Shown here piece after piece: positions 36,536-44,281 of a DNA stretch of 64,000 nucleotides. The position numbers and the translations under genes are program-made. The stretch spans positions 1 through 64,000 of the forward strand of contig CAYQBG010000014.1 in NCBI GenBank assembly GCA_964415675.1. The letters run 5' to 3'. The first letter of the stretch is position 1. The number at the start of each line of letters is the position of its first letter. This DNA comes from UBA5336 sp964415675 (GTDB lineage Bacteria > Pseudomonadota > Alphaproteobacteria > Caulobacterales > Hyphomonadaceae). A model generated the notes under the pieces. It had not been told where the DNA came from and did no database searches. It saw nothing but the letters and a program-made list of their open reading frames with translations.

Positions 36536-37534
36536 CTAGGGCAGATTCCGTCGCGAATTCGCTTCTTTCTGATGCCAGCCCCATGCCGTGCGTATGATCG
36601 TGTCGATGTCGGAATGGCGCGGCTGCCAGCCCAGCATCTCACGAGCCTTGCCGGCACTGGCCACCAGCGCCGGTGGATCGCCCTCACGCCGCGGGCCGGT
36701 CTTGTGCTGGACCGGACGGCCTGTCACGCGGCCGACGGCCTCGACAATCTCCATGACCGTGGTGCCCGTGCCGGTGCCGAGATTGAAGACTTCGGAATCG
36801 CCGCCCTGCTGGAGATAATCGAGCGCGCGCGCATGGGCATCGGCAAGATCGGTGACATGAATATAGTCCCGCACGCAGGTGCCATCGCGCGTGTCGAAAT
36901 CATCTCCAAAGACCGTCAGGTCAAATCCGTCCTTCAACTGGCCCTGCAGGGCGAGCGGGATAAGATGCGTTTCCGGTTCGTGGCGCTCGCCAGTCTCGCC
37001 GTCGCCGTCGGCGCCCGCAGCATTGAAATAGCGCAGCTTCACCGAGCGGATGCCATGGGCACGCGCATAGTCATCAAGAATCTGCTCGACGAAGAGTTTC
37101 GACCAGCCATAGGGGTTGATCGGACTTTGCGGCGTATCTTCCGTCATCGGCACCTTGTCGGGAACTCCATAAGTCGCGCAGGTGGATGAGAAGATCAGCT
37201 TGTCCACCCCATTAGCCTTCATCGCGTCAAGGATCGTCATCGAGCCGAGCGTGTTATTGCGATAATAGAGCCCTGGGTCAGAGACGCTCTCGCCGACATA
37301 GGCGAACGCGGCAAAATGGGCGACCGCATCGGGCCTGACCTCCGCCATGGCGGCGCTCAGCCGCGCCTCATCGAGAATGTCCCCCTCGATCAGCTCGCCC
37401 CATCTGACGAGATCGCGCCAGCCGCGCGAAAGATTGTCATAGGTCACGACCTTCCAGCCGGCCTGATGAAACGCCTTGCAGCAATGGCTGCCGACATAGC
37501 CGGCGCCCCCTGTTACGAACACTTTTCCTGGCAC
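36536..37534 (-). CDS. galE: UDP-glucose 4-epimerase
   Basis: A 332-residue SDR epimerase interconverting UDP-glucose and UDP-galactose. The sequence has TGGAGYVGSH at the NAD loop, SSTCATYG with the catalytic serine/threonine and YGWSKLFVE (Tyr-x3-Lys), then LRYFNAAGAD and the C-terminal RPVQHKTGPRREGDPPALVAS. The start is a GTG at 37534 with GGGAG two or three bases away, so the exact start is less certain. It leads the galE-GT4 unit. Confidence 0.93.
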   Translation of the reverse strand: MPGKVFVTGGAGYVGSHCCKAFHQAGWKVVTYDNLSRGWRDLVRWGELIEGDILDEARLSAAMAEVRPDAVAHFAAFAYVGESVSDPGLYYRNNTLGSMTILDAMKANGVDKLIFSSTCATYGVPDKVPMTEDTPQSPINPYGWSKLFVEQILDDYARAHGIRSVKLRYFNAAGADGDGETGERHEPETHLIPLALQGQLKDGFDLTVFGDDFDTRDGTCVRDYIHVTDLADAHARALDYLQQGGDSEVFNLGTGTGTTVMEIVEAVGRVTGRPVQHKTGPRREGDPPALVASAGKAREMLGWQPRHSDIDTIIRTAWGWHQKEANSRRNLP

Positions 37535-37684
37535 GGCTCCCGCCCTTTCGATCCAGATCCCCTCACCGGAAAACCGTGCTAGTCGCGGCGCCGGGCCTTA
37601 GCAAGGGGCAGGACAGCGTTTTGCCTTGGCTTGCCCCTGCCGATTGCCCTAGAAGGCTGAATCTGACTGATGATTGGATGCGAC

Positions 37685-38677
37685 ATGCCCGACTACCGCC
37701 TCTTCGGAGCCGAGACTTCCCCCTATTCGCAAAAAGTGCGCGCTGCTCTGCGCTACAAGGGGGCTAAATTCGAATGGGTGCCACGCTCCGTGAAGACCGA
37801 AGCCGAGTTTCAGGCGATGGCCGCGACACCGACCGTCCCGCTCCTGATCGCCCCCGGCCGCCCGCCGAGCCAGGATTCAACCGCCATGCTTGTCGCGCTT
37901 GAAGCTGACAAGTCCGAACCCTCGACGGTGCCCGATGACCGGGCATGCGCTGCGCTCGCGCTGATCCTGGAAGATTATGGCGATGAGTGGCTCAACAAGG
38001 CTATGTTCAATGAGCGCTGGTCGCAGTCACCGGACCGCGAACAGGCCGCGCACAGGGTCATGCTGCAGCTTTTCGCCGGCAATCCGCCGGACAATCGCGA
38101 AGCGGCCGAGGCCCAGATTGCAAAGCGCATGGCGAGCCGTCTCGGGCTCGTCGGTGCCGGCGGCAAGAATTCGAAGAAGCTGAAACAAAGTTTTCACCGC
38201 TTCGCCGAACGGCTTGACGCGCACCTGAAGGACAATCTGTTCATTTTTGGCGGACGGCCCAGCGCAGCGGATTTTTCGATCGCCGCGCAGCTCCAGCAGA
38301 TGCTGCTCGATCCGACGCCCGGCGAATGGCTGCGAGACCGCACGCCGTTCGTCACGGCCTGGTGCGAATTCATGGAAACGCCGAATGCCGGCGCCCCGTT
38401 CAAGCCGCTTGAGGAGTTGGCCCCTACACTGTTGCCGATCTTCAAGGATGAGGTGGCAAAGACCTATCTTCCCTGGGCCCTGGCCAATGCCGACAACGCC
38501 TCGAAACGGCGCAAGCAACTCTCAGTCAAGATCGCCGGCGGCCAGTTCGAGGAAACGACGCAGCGCTATGCTGCCAAGAGCTTCAAATCGCTTCGCAAGA
38601 CGCTCGCCGCATCCACAGATGCCGAAGGGCTCGCCCCATTCCTGAAATCGGCCAGGGCGAGCGCCATACTCGGCTGA
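37685..38677 (+). CDS. Glutathione S-transferase family protein with C-terminal extension
   Basis: A 330-residue protein. Residues 1-80 are a thioredoxin-fold GST N-domain (YRLFGAETSPYSQKVRAALRYKG, TPTVPLLI with the cis-proline). The middle part is a helical C-domain (ADFSIAAQLQQML). Roughly 90 residues follow that are not part of standard GSTs of about 210 residues, containing a basic KRRKQLSVKIAGGQFEETT segment. The ATG at 37685 is chosen over the in-frame ATG at 37670 because GGAT lies six bases upstream. Function uncertain. Confidence 0.75.
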   Translation: MPDYRLFGAETSPYSQKVRAALRYKGAKFEWVPRSVKTEAEFQAMAATPTVPLLIAPGRPPSQDSTAMLVALEADKSEPSTVPDDRACAALALILEDYGDEWLNKAMFNERWSQSPDREQAAHRVMLQLFAGNPPDNREAAEAQIAKRMASRLGLVGAGGKNSKKLKQSFHRFAERLDAHLKDNLFIFGGRPSAADFSIAAQLQQMLLDPTPGEWLRDRTPFVTAWCEFMETPNAGAPFKPLEELAPTLLPIFKDEVAKTYLPWALANADNASKRRKQLSVKIAGGQFEETTQRYAAKSFKSLRKTLAASTDAEGLAPFLKSARASAILG

Positions 38678-38690
38678 CACCTGATTGAGC

Positions 38691-40121
38691 CTACCCCCAG
38701 AGCGCCGGGCGTTCCTTCTGCCAGGGATGAGCGTGCTCCAGCTGCGCCGCGAGGCGGAACAGCGTGGCTTCATCGCCATATTGTCCGGCGAACATCATCC
38801 CGATCGGAAGACCATGACTGTCACGCCCGACCGGGACGGACATGGCCGGCTGGCCGGTGAAATTCTGCGGCGGTGTGAAAGGGAAGACTTCCGCCTGGCG
38901 CCGATCGACATCGCGCGGCGCCATGTTCACCGGATCAATCTCGCCAATCTTTGGCACCGGCGCACCAAGAACCGGCGAAAGGATCACATCATAGGTCTCG
39001 TGCAGGGCCAGGATCTGGCGGCTCATTGAGCGTAGGGTTGACCAGCCCGCCATCGCCTCTGCTCCGCTGAGCTTTTTCGACCCGCGATAATTGCGCCAGG
39101 TCAGCGCCTCCAACTCATCCTCGCGCGGCTCGCGCCCTTTCGCTTCAATCAGCGCATCGACCGTAGCGGCGAAATTGGCGCCAGACACCGCACGCTGGGC
39201 CAGGTACAGACGGCGGTAATCTATGCCCAGGCCGCGTTCTTCAACATGGTGGCCGAGCGCTTCAAGGCGTTTCGCAGTCTCTTCCAGCGCGCTGCGAATT
39301 TCCGGATGCACCGGCTTGCCCATGGGAGTCTCAGAGTGGAAAGCGACGCGAAGCGCGCCAGGCGAGGTCTCAATTTCCTCCAGATAGGGACGATCTTTCG
39401 GCGGCGAGGCGAAGGGCGAGCCCGGCTCGCGATAGCCGGTTGCATCCAGCAGGCCAGCGCTGTCGCGCACGCTGCGCGAGACCACGTGTTCGACCGTCAT
39501 GCCAATGGCTGCCGCACTGTCATAGGACGAATTGGGATTGCGATCGCGCGTGGTCTTCAAGCCGAACAAGCCGCAACAGGCTGCGGGAATACGGATCGAG
39601 CCGAGCCCGTCGCTGGCATGCGCCATGGGGACGATGCCTGATGCCACAGCGGCCGCCGCGCCGCCCGATGAACCGCCGGTGATATGATCGGTGTTCCAGG
39701 GATTGCGGCAGGCCCCGTGAAAGGCGCCTTCCGTGGTGCCCGTAATGCCGAATTCCGGCGTATTGGTCTTGCCGAACAGAACCAGACCCGCCTCACGAAA
39801 ACGCTTTGTCAGTGCGCCATCCTCTGGCGCGACATCATCGGCGAGAAAGCGTGAACCGCTTGTCTGGGGCCATCCCGCAACGGGGGAGGCAATATCCTTG
39901 ATCAGGAACGGGACGCCACGAAATGGCCCATCGGGCAATGTCTCAGCCGCTTTGTCCCGGGCCTGCTCATAGGCCTTGTAGGTCAGCGCGTTGAGTTCGC
40001 CATTATAACACTCGGCCCGGCTGATGGCTTCATCCAGCAGCTCGGCTGGCGTGGTCTCTCCGTTTCGAACCAGTTCGGCAAGCGCGGTCGCGTCATGCTC
40101 GGAATAATTGTCGATGGCCAT
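38691..40121 (-). CDS. Amidase (amidase signature family)
   Basis: A 476-residue amidase-signature enzyme. The Lys-cisSer-Ser elements are VPFLIKDIASP (Lys), TGGSSGGAAAAVASG (cis-Ser) and DGLGSIRIPA (nucleophile Ser). Unlike GatA, it has LGSIRIPAACCG in place of TGGSIRQPA, as in many 6-aminohexanoate-oligomer hydrolase-like and general amide hydrolases. An AGGGAGAA site directly before the ATG at 40121 selects this over the longer frame starting at 40145. It is convergent with the GST-like gene, 13 bp away. Confidence 0.88.
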   Translation of the reverse strand: MAIDNYSEHDATALAELVRNGETTPAELLDEAISRAECYNGELNALTYKAYEQARDKAAETLPDGPFRGVPFLIKDIASPVAGWPQTSGSRFLADDVAPEDGALTKRFREAGLVLFGKTNTPEFGITGTTEGAFHGACRNPWNTDHITGGSSGGAAAAVASGIVPMAHASDGLGSIRIPAACCGLFGLKTTRDRNPNSSYDSAAAIGMTVEHVVSRSVRDSAGLLDATGYREPGSPFASPPKDRPYLEEIETSPGALRVAFHSETPMGKPVHPEIRSALEETAKRLEALGHHVEERGLGIDYRRLYLAQRAVSGANFAATVDALIEAKGREPREDELEALTWRNYRGSKKLSGAEAMAGWSTLRSMSRQILALHETYDVILSPVLGAPVPKIGEIDPVNMAPRDVDRRQAEVFPFTPPQNFTGQPAMSVPVGRDSHGLPIGMMFAGQYGDEATLFRLAAQLEHAHPWQKERPALWG

Positions 40122-40232
40122 TTGTTCTCCCTCGGGCGTCCACATTTCATGATGCGGACTGCAAACTGATCAAGTCTTCACCGAATCAGAGACCGGCGGC
40201 AAGGTCTTCCGGGGCATCCCAACCGACAGCGC

Positions 40233-41153
40233 CTAAGCCTTGCTGCCAAAAAGCCCGGACAACAGACGACCGAAAAAACCGCGCGGCGATACGCCAGCTG
40301 CGGCATCAGACGGGCTTTCAGCACTGACAGGCCGCGCGTTGGCCTGCGCTGCTGCGACGGGTCTCGGCGTTACATCGCCATACACGATAAAATGGGGATT
40401 ATCGTAGCCACGCTCGCGCTTGCCATAAAGCAACGGCTCGCCTAGCTCGCTTAGCACTCGCGCCCCAGCCGCCTCGGCAACGGCCTGTCCTGCAGCGGTG
40501 TCCCATTCCATCGTGCGCCCCATACGCGGATAGAGATCAGCCTCACCGGCCGCGATCAGGCAGAATTTGAGCGAAGAGCCGGCCGAAATGACATTGCTGA
40601 CACCATGATCCTCCAGAAAGGCATTGGTCTCTGGCGAACGGTGCGACTTCGACGCGATAGCTGTGACGCCTTCATCTGGCACGCGGCGTATGGAAAGCGG
40701 TCTGCGCTCGGAGATGCTGTCAATATCAGCGCCAGGCTTCGCGCTTGCCTGCCATGCCCGGTCCGGACCCTCAGCGACAAAGAGCCGGTCCAGCGCCGGG
40801 GCGTAGACAACACCCATGACGGGACGGCCATGTTCGATGATGGCGATATTGACAGTAAACTCGCCGCGACGGTTGATGAATTCCTTGGTGCCGTCGAGCG
40901 GATCGACCAGGCAGAAGCGCTCGCCATGCTCGGGAACATGACCGGCCGCAACGCTTTCTTCTGCGATGACGACCAGTTCAGGGTCGGCCTTGCGCAGGCC
41001 CTCCAGAATAAGTTTTTCGGCTCGCTGGTCAGCTTCGGTCACCGGCGACTTATCGTCTTTGTCGGCAACATCGAAATCGGTTTCATAAACCTGCATGATC
41101 AGGTCGCCAGCCGCCAGCGCAATGCGGGCGAGCGTGTCTGCTGTCAAAGCCAT
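40233..41153 (-). CDS. cysQ: 3'(2'),5'-bisphosphate nucleotidase
   Basis: A 306-residue inositol-monophosphatase-fold enzyme that dephosphorylates PAP (3'-phosphoadenosine 5'-phosphate) produced in sulfate assimilation. The metal motif DPLDGTKEF, the upstream EES in VIAEESVA and WDTAAGQAVAEAAGA are typical. It carries a C-terminal tail of about 50 residues after VYGDVTPRP, disordered (Ala/Ser/Pro-rich) and ending with the amphipathic GFFGRLLSGLFGSKA. That tail is absent from ordinary CysQ and could anchor the enzyme to the membrane. Confidence 0.9.
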   Translation of the reverse strand: MALTADTLARIALAAGDLIMQVYETDFDVADKDDKSPVTEADQRAEKLILEGLRKADPELVVIAEESVAAGHVPEHGERFCLVDPLDGTKEFINRRGEFTVNIAIIEHGRPVMGVVYAPALDRLFVAEGPDRAWQASAKPGADIDSISERRPLSIRRVPDEGVTAIASKSHRSPETNAFLEDHGVSNVISAGSSLKFCLIAAGEADLYPRMGRTMEWDTAAGQAVAEAAGARVLSELGEPLLYGKRERGYDNPHFIVYGDVTPRPVAAAQANARPVSAESPSDAAAGVSPRGFFGRLLSGLFGSKA

Positions 41154-41231
41154 GTCATTTTCCCGGATATGTTAACGACGCTGCCCGGCTATTCGGTTTC
41201 CCACTGAGAGTCCACTGGTGCCTGGCGCTGG

Positions 41232-42452
41232 TCAGCCAAACGCCCCGATGCGGCGGCGGAAGTCGGGCGTAGGTGCCGTTTCTTCCATCAGGGAAGCCTT
41301 GATGGGGCGTGGCGATCCGAAGACATGCCCCTGCCCGTAAGGAATGTCATATTCCAGTATCTCTACCACGCCGGCCTCATCCTCAAGCTTTTCGGCAATC
41401 AGCGTCACACCATAGCGCGAGAAAACCGCTGAGACATCATCACCCGCAATCCGGGCCATGACAGAGCTTTCCGGTCGCGGCCCACCAGGATCGCGCAGCT
41501 GGTGCAGAAGATTCTGGGCGTCGATCTTGACGAAACGCACTCCGGCATCCTGCAGGCGCGGGAGATCAAGGGCAATATCGGGCGCATGGTCCAGGGAGAA
41601 CCGGAAGCCCATAGCCGCCAGCTTGTCCATATTCTCGCGCATCTGTCGTGAGCGGCTCTCGAACCGGTCGGCACGCATCTCGAAAATCACAGCCCCCGAC
41701 AGATCGTCATGTTCGGACACGAATTCGAGAAATCGCGGGAAGAAATGGGCATCTTCCAGCGAGGCGGCGGAAATATTGCAGAACACACCCACACGGCGGT
41801 CACGCTCGGCGAGCCGGCGGACAATCTGGACACAGCGAAACAGGGTCAGCGTGTCGATCATGCCAAGAAGGCTGGCGCGGCGTGCAGCATCAAGGAATTC
41901 GCCTGGCAGGATCAGCGAACCATCGGCACGGCGCAAACGTGTCAGCCCCTCATAAAAGGCCACGCGCCGCTGCGGCAGTGACACAATGGGCTGCAGGTGC
42001 AAGTCGAGCCGGCCAGCCTCCAGCGCCGCCTTGACATCACGAAGGGCGTGATCGTCGCGCGGCTCCGGCGCAACTTCGCCGTTGGCAAGGCGGGACTCGA
42101 AATTTTGCGACAGGCGGTCGATCAGCGTTTCAAGCTGTTTCATTTCCGAGACCAGCGCATCGCGCCTTTCGGTCAGTTCATGCTTCAGCGTGGTCTCGAC
42201 CGCGTCCGTGCGCGCTTCAAGCACGCCAACGCGCTGGCTGTTATTGGCCTGCGCCGATGACAGGTCATCGAGACGCATGGATGTATCGTCCGTGCCGCTG
42301 GCCGCAATGAACAGGTGTGCCTGTCCGAGCACGAGGCCTATTATCGCCCCGCCCGCAACCGCAAACTGCCAGTCCAGTCCGGCATACTGCCAGCCGGCCC
42401 AGCCCGCACCGGCGCCGAGCGCCAGGTAGAGGAAAAACAAAACGACTTTCAT
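41232..42452 (-). CDS. tipF: TipF-like membrane EAL-domain protein
   Basis: A 406-residue protein with two N-terminal membrane helices (residues 3-24 and 30-50), a coiled coil (about 60-125), then an EAL domain (140-395). This order matches Caulobacter TipF, a c-di-GMP receptor needed for flagellar assembly. The domain is degenerate: ExLxR is present as EGLTR (Glu168), and Asn226, Glu258 and Lys309 are kept. The DDFG pair, however, reads Asp288-His289, so a metal-binding aspartate is lost. It is likely a c-di-GMP binder rather than a phosphodiesterase. The frame is open to 42560; the ATG at 42452 precedes the first helix. No flagellar genes are adjacent. Confidence 0.8.
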   Translation of the reverse strand: MKVVLFFLYLALGAGAGWAGWQYAGLDWQFAVAGGAIIGLVLGQAHLFIAASGTDDTSMRLDDLSSAQANNSQRVGVLEARTDAVETTLKHELTERRDALVSEMKQLETLIDRLSQNFESRLANGEVAPEPRDDHALRDVKAALEAGRLDLHLQPIVSLPQRRVAFYEGLTRLRRADGSLILPGEFLDAARRASLLGMIDTLTLFRCVQIVRRLAERDRRVGVFCNISAASLEDAHFFPRFLEFVSEHDDLSGAVIFEMRADRFESRSRQMRENMDKLAAMGFRFSLDHAPDIALDLPRLQDAGVRFVKIDAQNLLHQLRDPGGPRPESSVMARIAGDDVSAVFSRYGVTLIAEKLEDEAGVVEILEYDIPYGQGHVFGSPRPIKASLMEETAPTPDFRRRIGAFG

Positions 42453-42572
42453 GCCCCGCCTATTCGCCAGAACCTCTATATCCTTAACGCATACGGACCG
42501 GAGGTTGATCAGAAAACAGAAGTACACGTATTTGCCGGGTTTTTCCAAGCCTGTGTGCATCCGGCACGCAAA

Positions 42573-43316
42573 TCAGTCCGAATTGAGCGTGATGGCGTGC
42601 ACTGGCAACGGCCAGTGGAGATCATCCCCGGCAGTTTCACAAGCGACGTGGCGATCCGCCGCACCCGATGGCTGATCTGCGCCTTTTACGCAGGGCGACA
42701 GCTTCAGGGTCAGCCCGCCATAACGGACAAGATAGACAAGATCGGCCGGCCCAGCTGGCGAGGCAGTCACTTGCAAGTCGCCAGTGTCGAAGACTTTTGC
42801 CACCTGCCCTGGCGCTACCTGCCGGGCCATGAACGGGGCAATATCGTACCCTCCGGCTGGGGGGGTCTCTGTCCAGACAATGGCATCGCTGCGAGCCAGC
42901 GCGCGCTCAAGGGCCTGCGTAAGCTCTGAGGTCCCCTCCGGACCGACCAGGCCGAGGCGGGCCTCGCGACCAGCCTGCCAGCTCTGATTGCGCAAGCGCA
43001 TCAGGCCCTCCATTCCTTCCCCGCGATGGCTGAACAGGAAGACCGCATCGGGCACGGGCACGCCAATCGCCTCCAGTGCTCCGGCCGAGCCTTCCGGGGC
43101 ACCGAAGATCAGTGTCTTGCCACCCGCCTGCACAATCGCGCAAGGTGGGCCTGACACGACGTTCGCACAGCCGCTCAGGGCGAAATCGTCCGGTTGCACG
43201 CGTGCGAGTGCATTCTGATCGATACCTGCATTCTCAGTCCTGCCGGGCGATGGGTCCCCGCAGGCTGCGAGCCAGGCCAGAATCAGGGCGGCAAGAAACG
43301 GGTAAGCGCGCCCCAA
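42573..43316 (-). CDS. Lipoprotein with degenerate metallo-beta-lactamase-like fold
   Basis: A 247-residue lipoprotein (MGRAYPFLAALILAWLAAC, Cys19). The mature sequence follows the metallo-beta-lactamase/RNase Z pattern: LSGCANVVSGPPCAIVQAGGKTLIFGAPEG, then VFLFSHRGEGMEGLMRLR where HxHxDH belongs, then WQAGREARLGLVGPEGT and a late VRYGGLTLKLSPC strand. Only one histidine of the metal motif remains, so it is probably non-catalytic. The start is a TTG at 43316, five bases after the FAH gene stop, which suggests coupled translation. The fold assignment is by pattern and should be treated as a hypothesis. Confidence 0.65.
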   Translation of the reverse strand: MGRAYPFLAALILAWLAACGDPSPGRTENAGIDQNALARVQPDDFALSGCANVVSGPPCAIVQAGGKTLIFGAPEGSAGALEAIGVPVPDAVFLFSHRGEGMEGLMRLRNQSWQAGREARLGLVGPEGTSELTQALERALARSDAIVWTETPPAGGYDIAPFMARQVAPGQVAKVFDTGDLQVTASPAGPADLVYLVRYGGLTLKLSPCVKGADQPSGAADRHVACETAGDDLHWPLPVHAITLNSD

Positions 43317-43321
43317 GGCCG

Positions 43322-44173
43322 TCAGACCCCGATCCGGGTCTGACGGGTTTCGGCAACGATCTCGTTCTCGATTGCGCCGATCCCGTCAATCTCCACACGG
43401 AACCTGTCACCGGGGACGAGATAGCGCGGCGGATCAAACCCAGCACCGACGCCGGCGGGCGTGCCTGTAAAGATCACGTCGCCGGGCTCAAGCGTGAAGG
43501 CGGCGGAAAGATGTGCGATCTGCTCGGGAATCGCGTGGATCATCTGCCCGGTGACGCCCTCCTGACGAAGTTCGCCATTGACGAAGCTGCGGATTGTCAG
43601 GCTGCCCAGGTCGGGCACTTCATCGAGTGTCACAATTGACGGGCCGAAGGGGGCATGGGTGTCAAAACCCTTGCCCATAATCATGGTCGGGCTCGCTTTC
43701 TGCCAGTCACGCACGGAATAGTCGCAGCCGCAGCACACACCGGCGACGATTTCGAGCGCCCGCTCGGCTGGTACATGTCTGCCCCTCCGCCCGATCACAA
43801 CAACCAGTTCGGCTTCGTAATCAAGCGCATCAGAGACAGCCGGACGCTCAACCGGGTCGAACGGGCCGTTGGCCGCAGTCGCCTGCTTGTTAAACCATTT
43901 CTGGACGCTGTCACCGGGCAGGTTGACAAAGCTGGTGCTCTCTCGCGCATGGGCGGCATAGTTTAGCCCGATACCGAGAATCTTGCCGGGTCTGGGGATC
44001 GGGGCCAGCAAGCTGACATCGCTCAGCGGCACGCGGGCGCGGCCCACGGGATCGGGTCTCTCACCGGCTGCGAGCCTGTCAACCAAAGGCCTGTGGCCGA
44101 GATCGATGATCTCCTCGCTGTCAAGCAATCCCACACGTTCATCCCCGTCCGCCGACCATGTTACCCATCGCAT
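43322..44173 (-). CDS. Fumarylacetoacetate hydrolase family protein
   Basis: A 283-residue FAH-fold enzyme. Conserved features are KILGIGLNYAAHA, DYEAELVVVIGR with the metal-binding Glu, CCGCDYSVRDWQ, KGFDTHAPFGP and PGDVIFTGTPAGVGAG. The family includes acylpyruvate hydrolases, oxaloacetate decarboxylases and 2-keto-acid hydratases, so the exact substrate is open. The ATG at 44173 follows AGGAGG by ten bases; a GTG at 44194 is in frame but less likely. It heads the minus-strand unit that continues with the MBL-like lipoprotein. Confidence 0.88.
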   Translation of the reverse strand: MRWVTWSADGDERVGLLDSEEIIDLGHRPLVDRLAAGERPDPVGRARVPLSDVSLLAPIPRPGKILGIGLNYAAHARESTSFVNLPGDSVQKWFNKQATAANGPFDPVERPAVSDALDYEAELVVVIGRRGRHVPAERALEIVAGVCCGCDYSVRDWQKASPTMIMGKGFDTHAPFGPSIVTLDEVPDLGSLTIRSFVNGELRQEGVTGQMIHAIPEQIAHLSAAFTLEPGDVIFTGTPAGVGAGFDPPRYLVPGDRFRVEIDGIGAIENEIVAETRQTRIGV

Positions 44174-44281
44174 GATGCGTGTTCCTCCTGTCACACTCCC
44201 GCAACATTAGAAGCTGTCGCCGCTGTAACATTATTGAGACGTTTCGGCGCAAGGGGTAGGCCTGTCGCGTTGGAGGACGCA

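Noticed and set aside
35453..37189. A 578-residue plus-strand ORF.
   Set aside because: It runs antisense across the GT4 and galE genes, both of which have clear families. High GC content produces long antisense frames.
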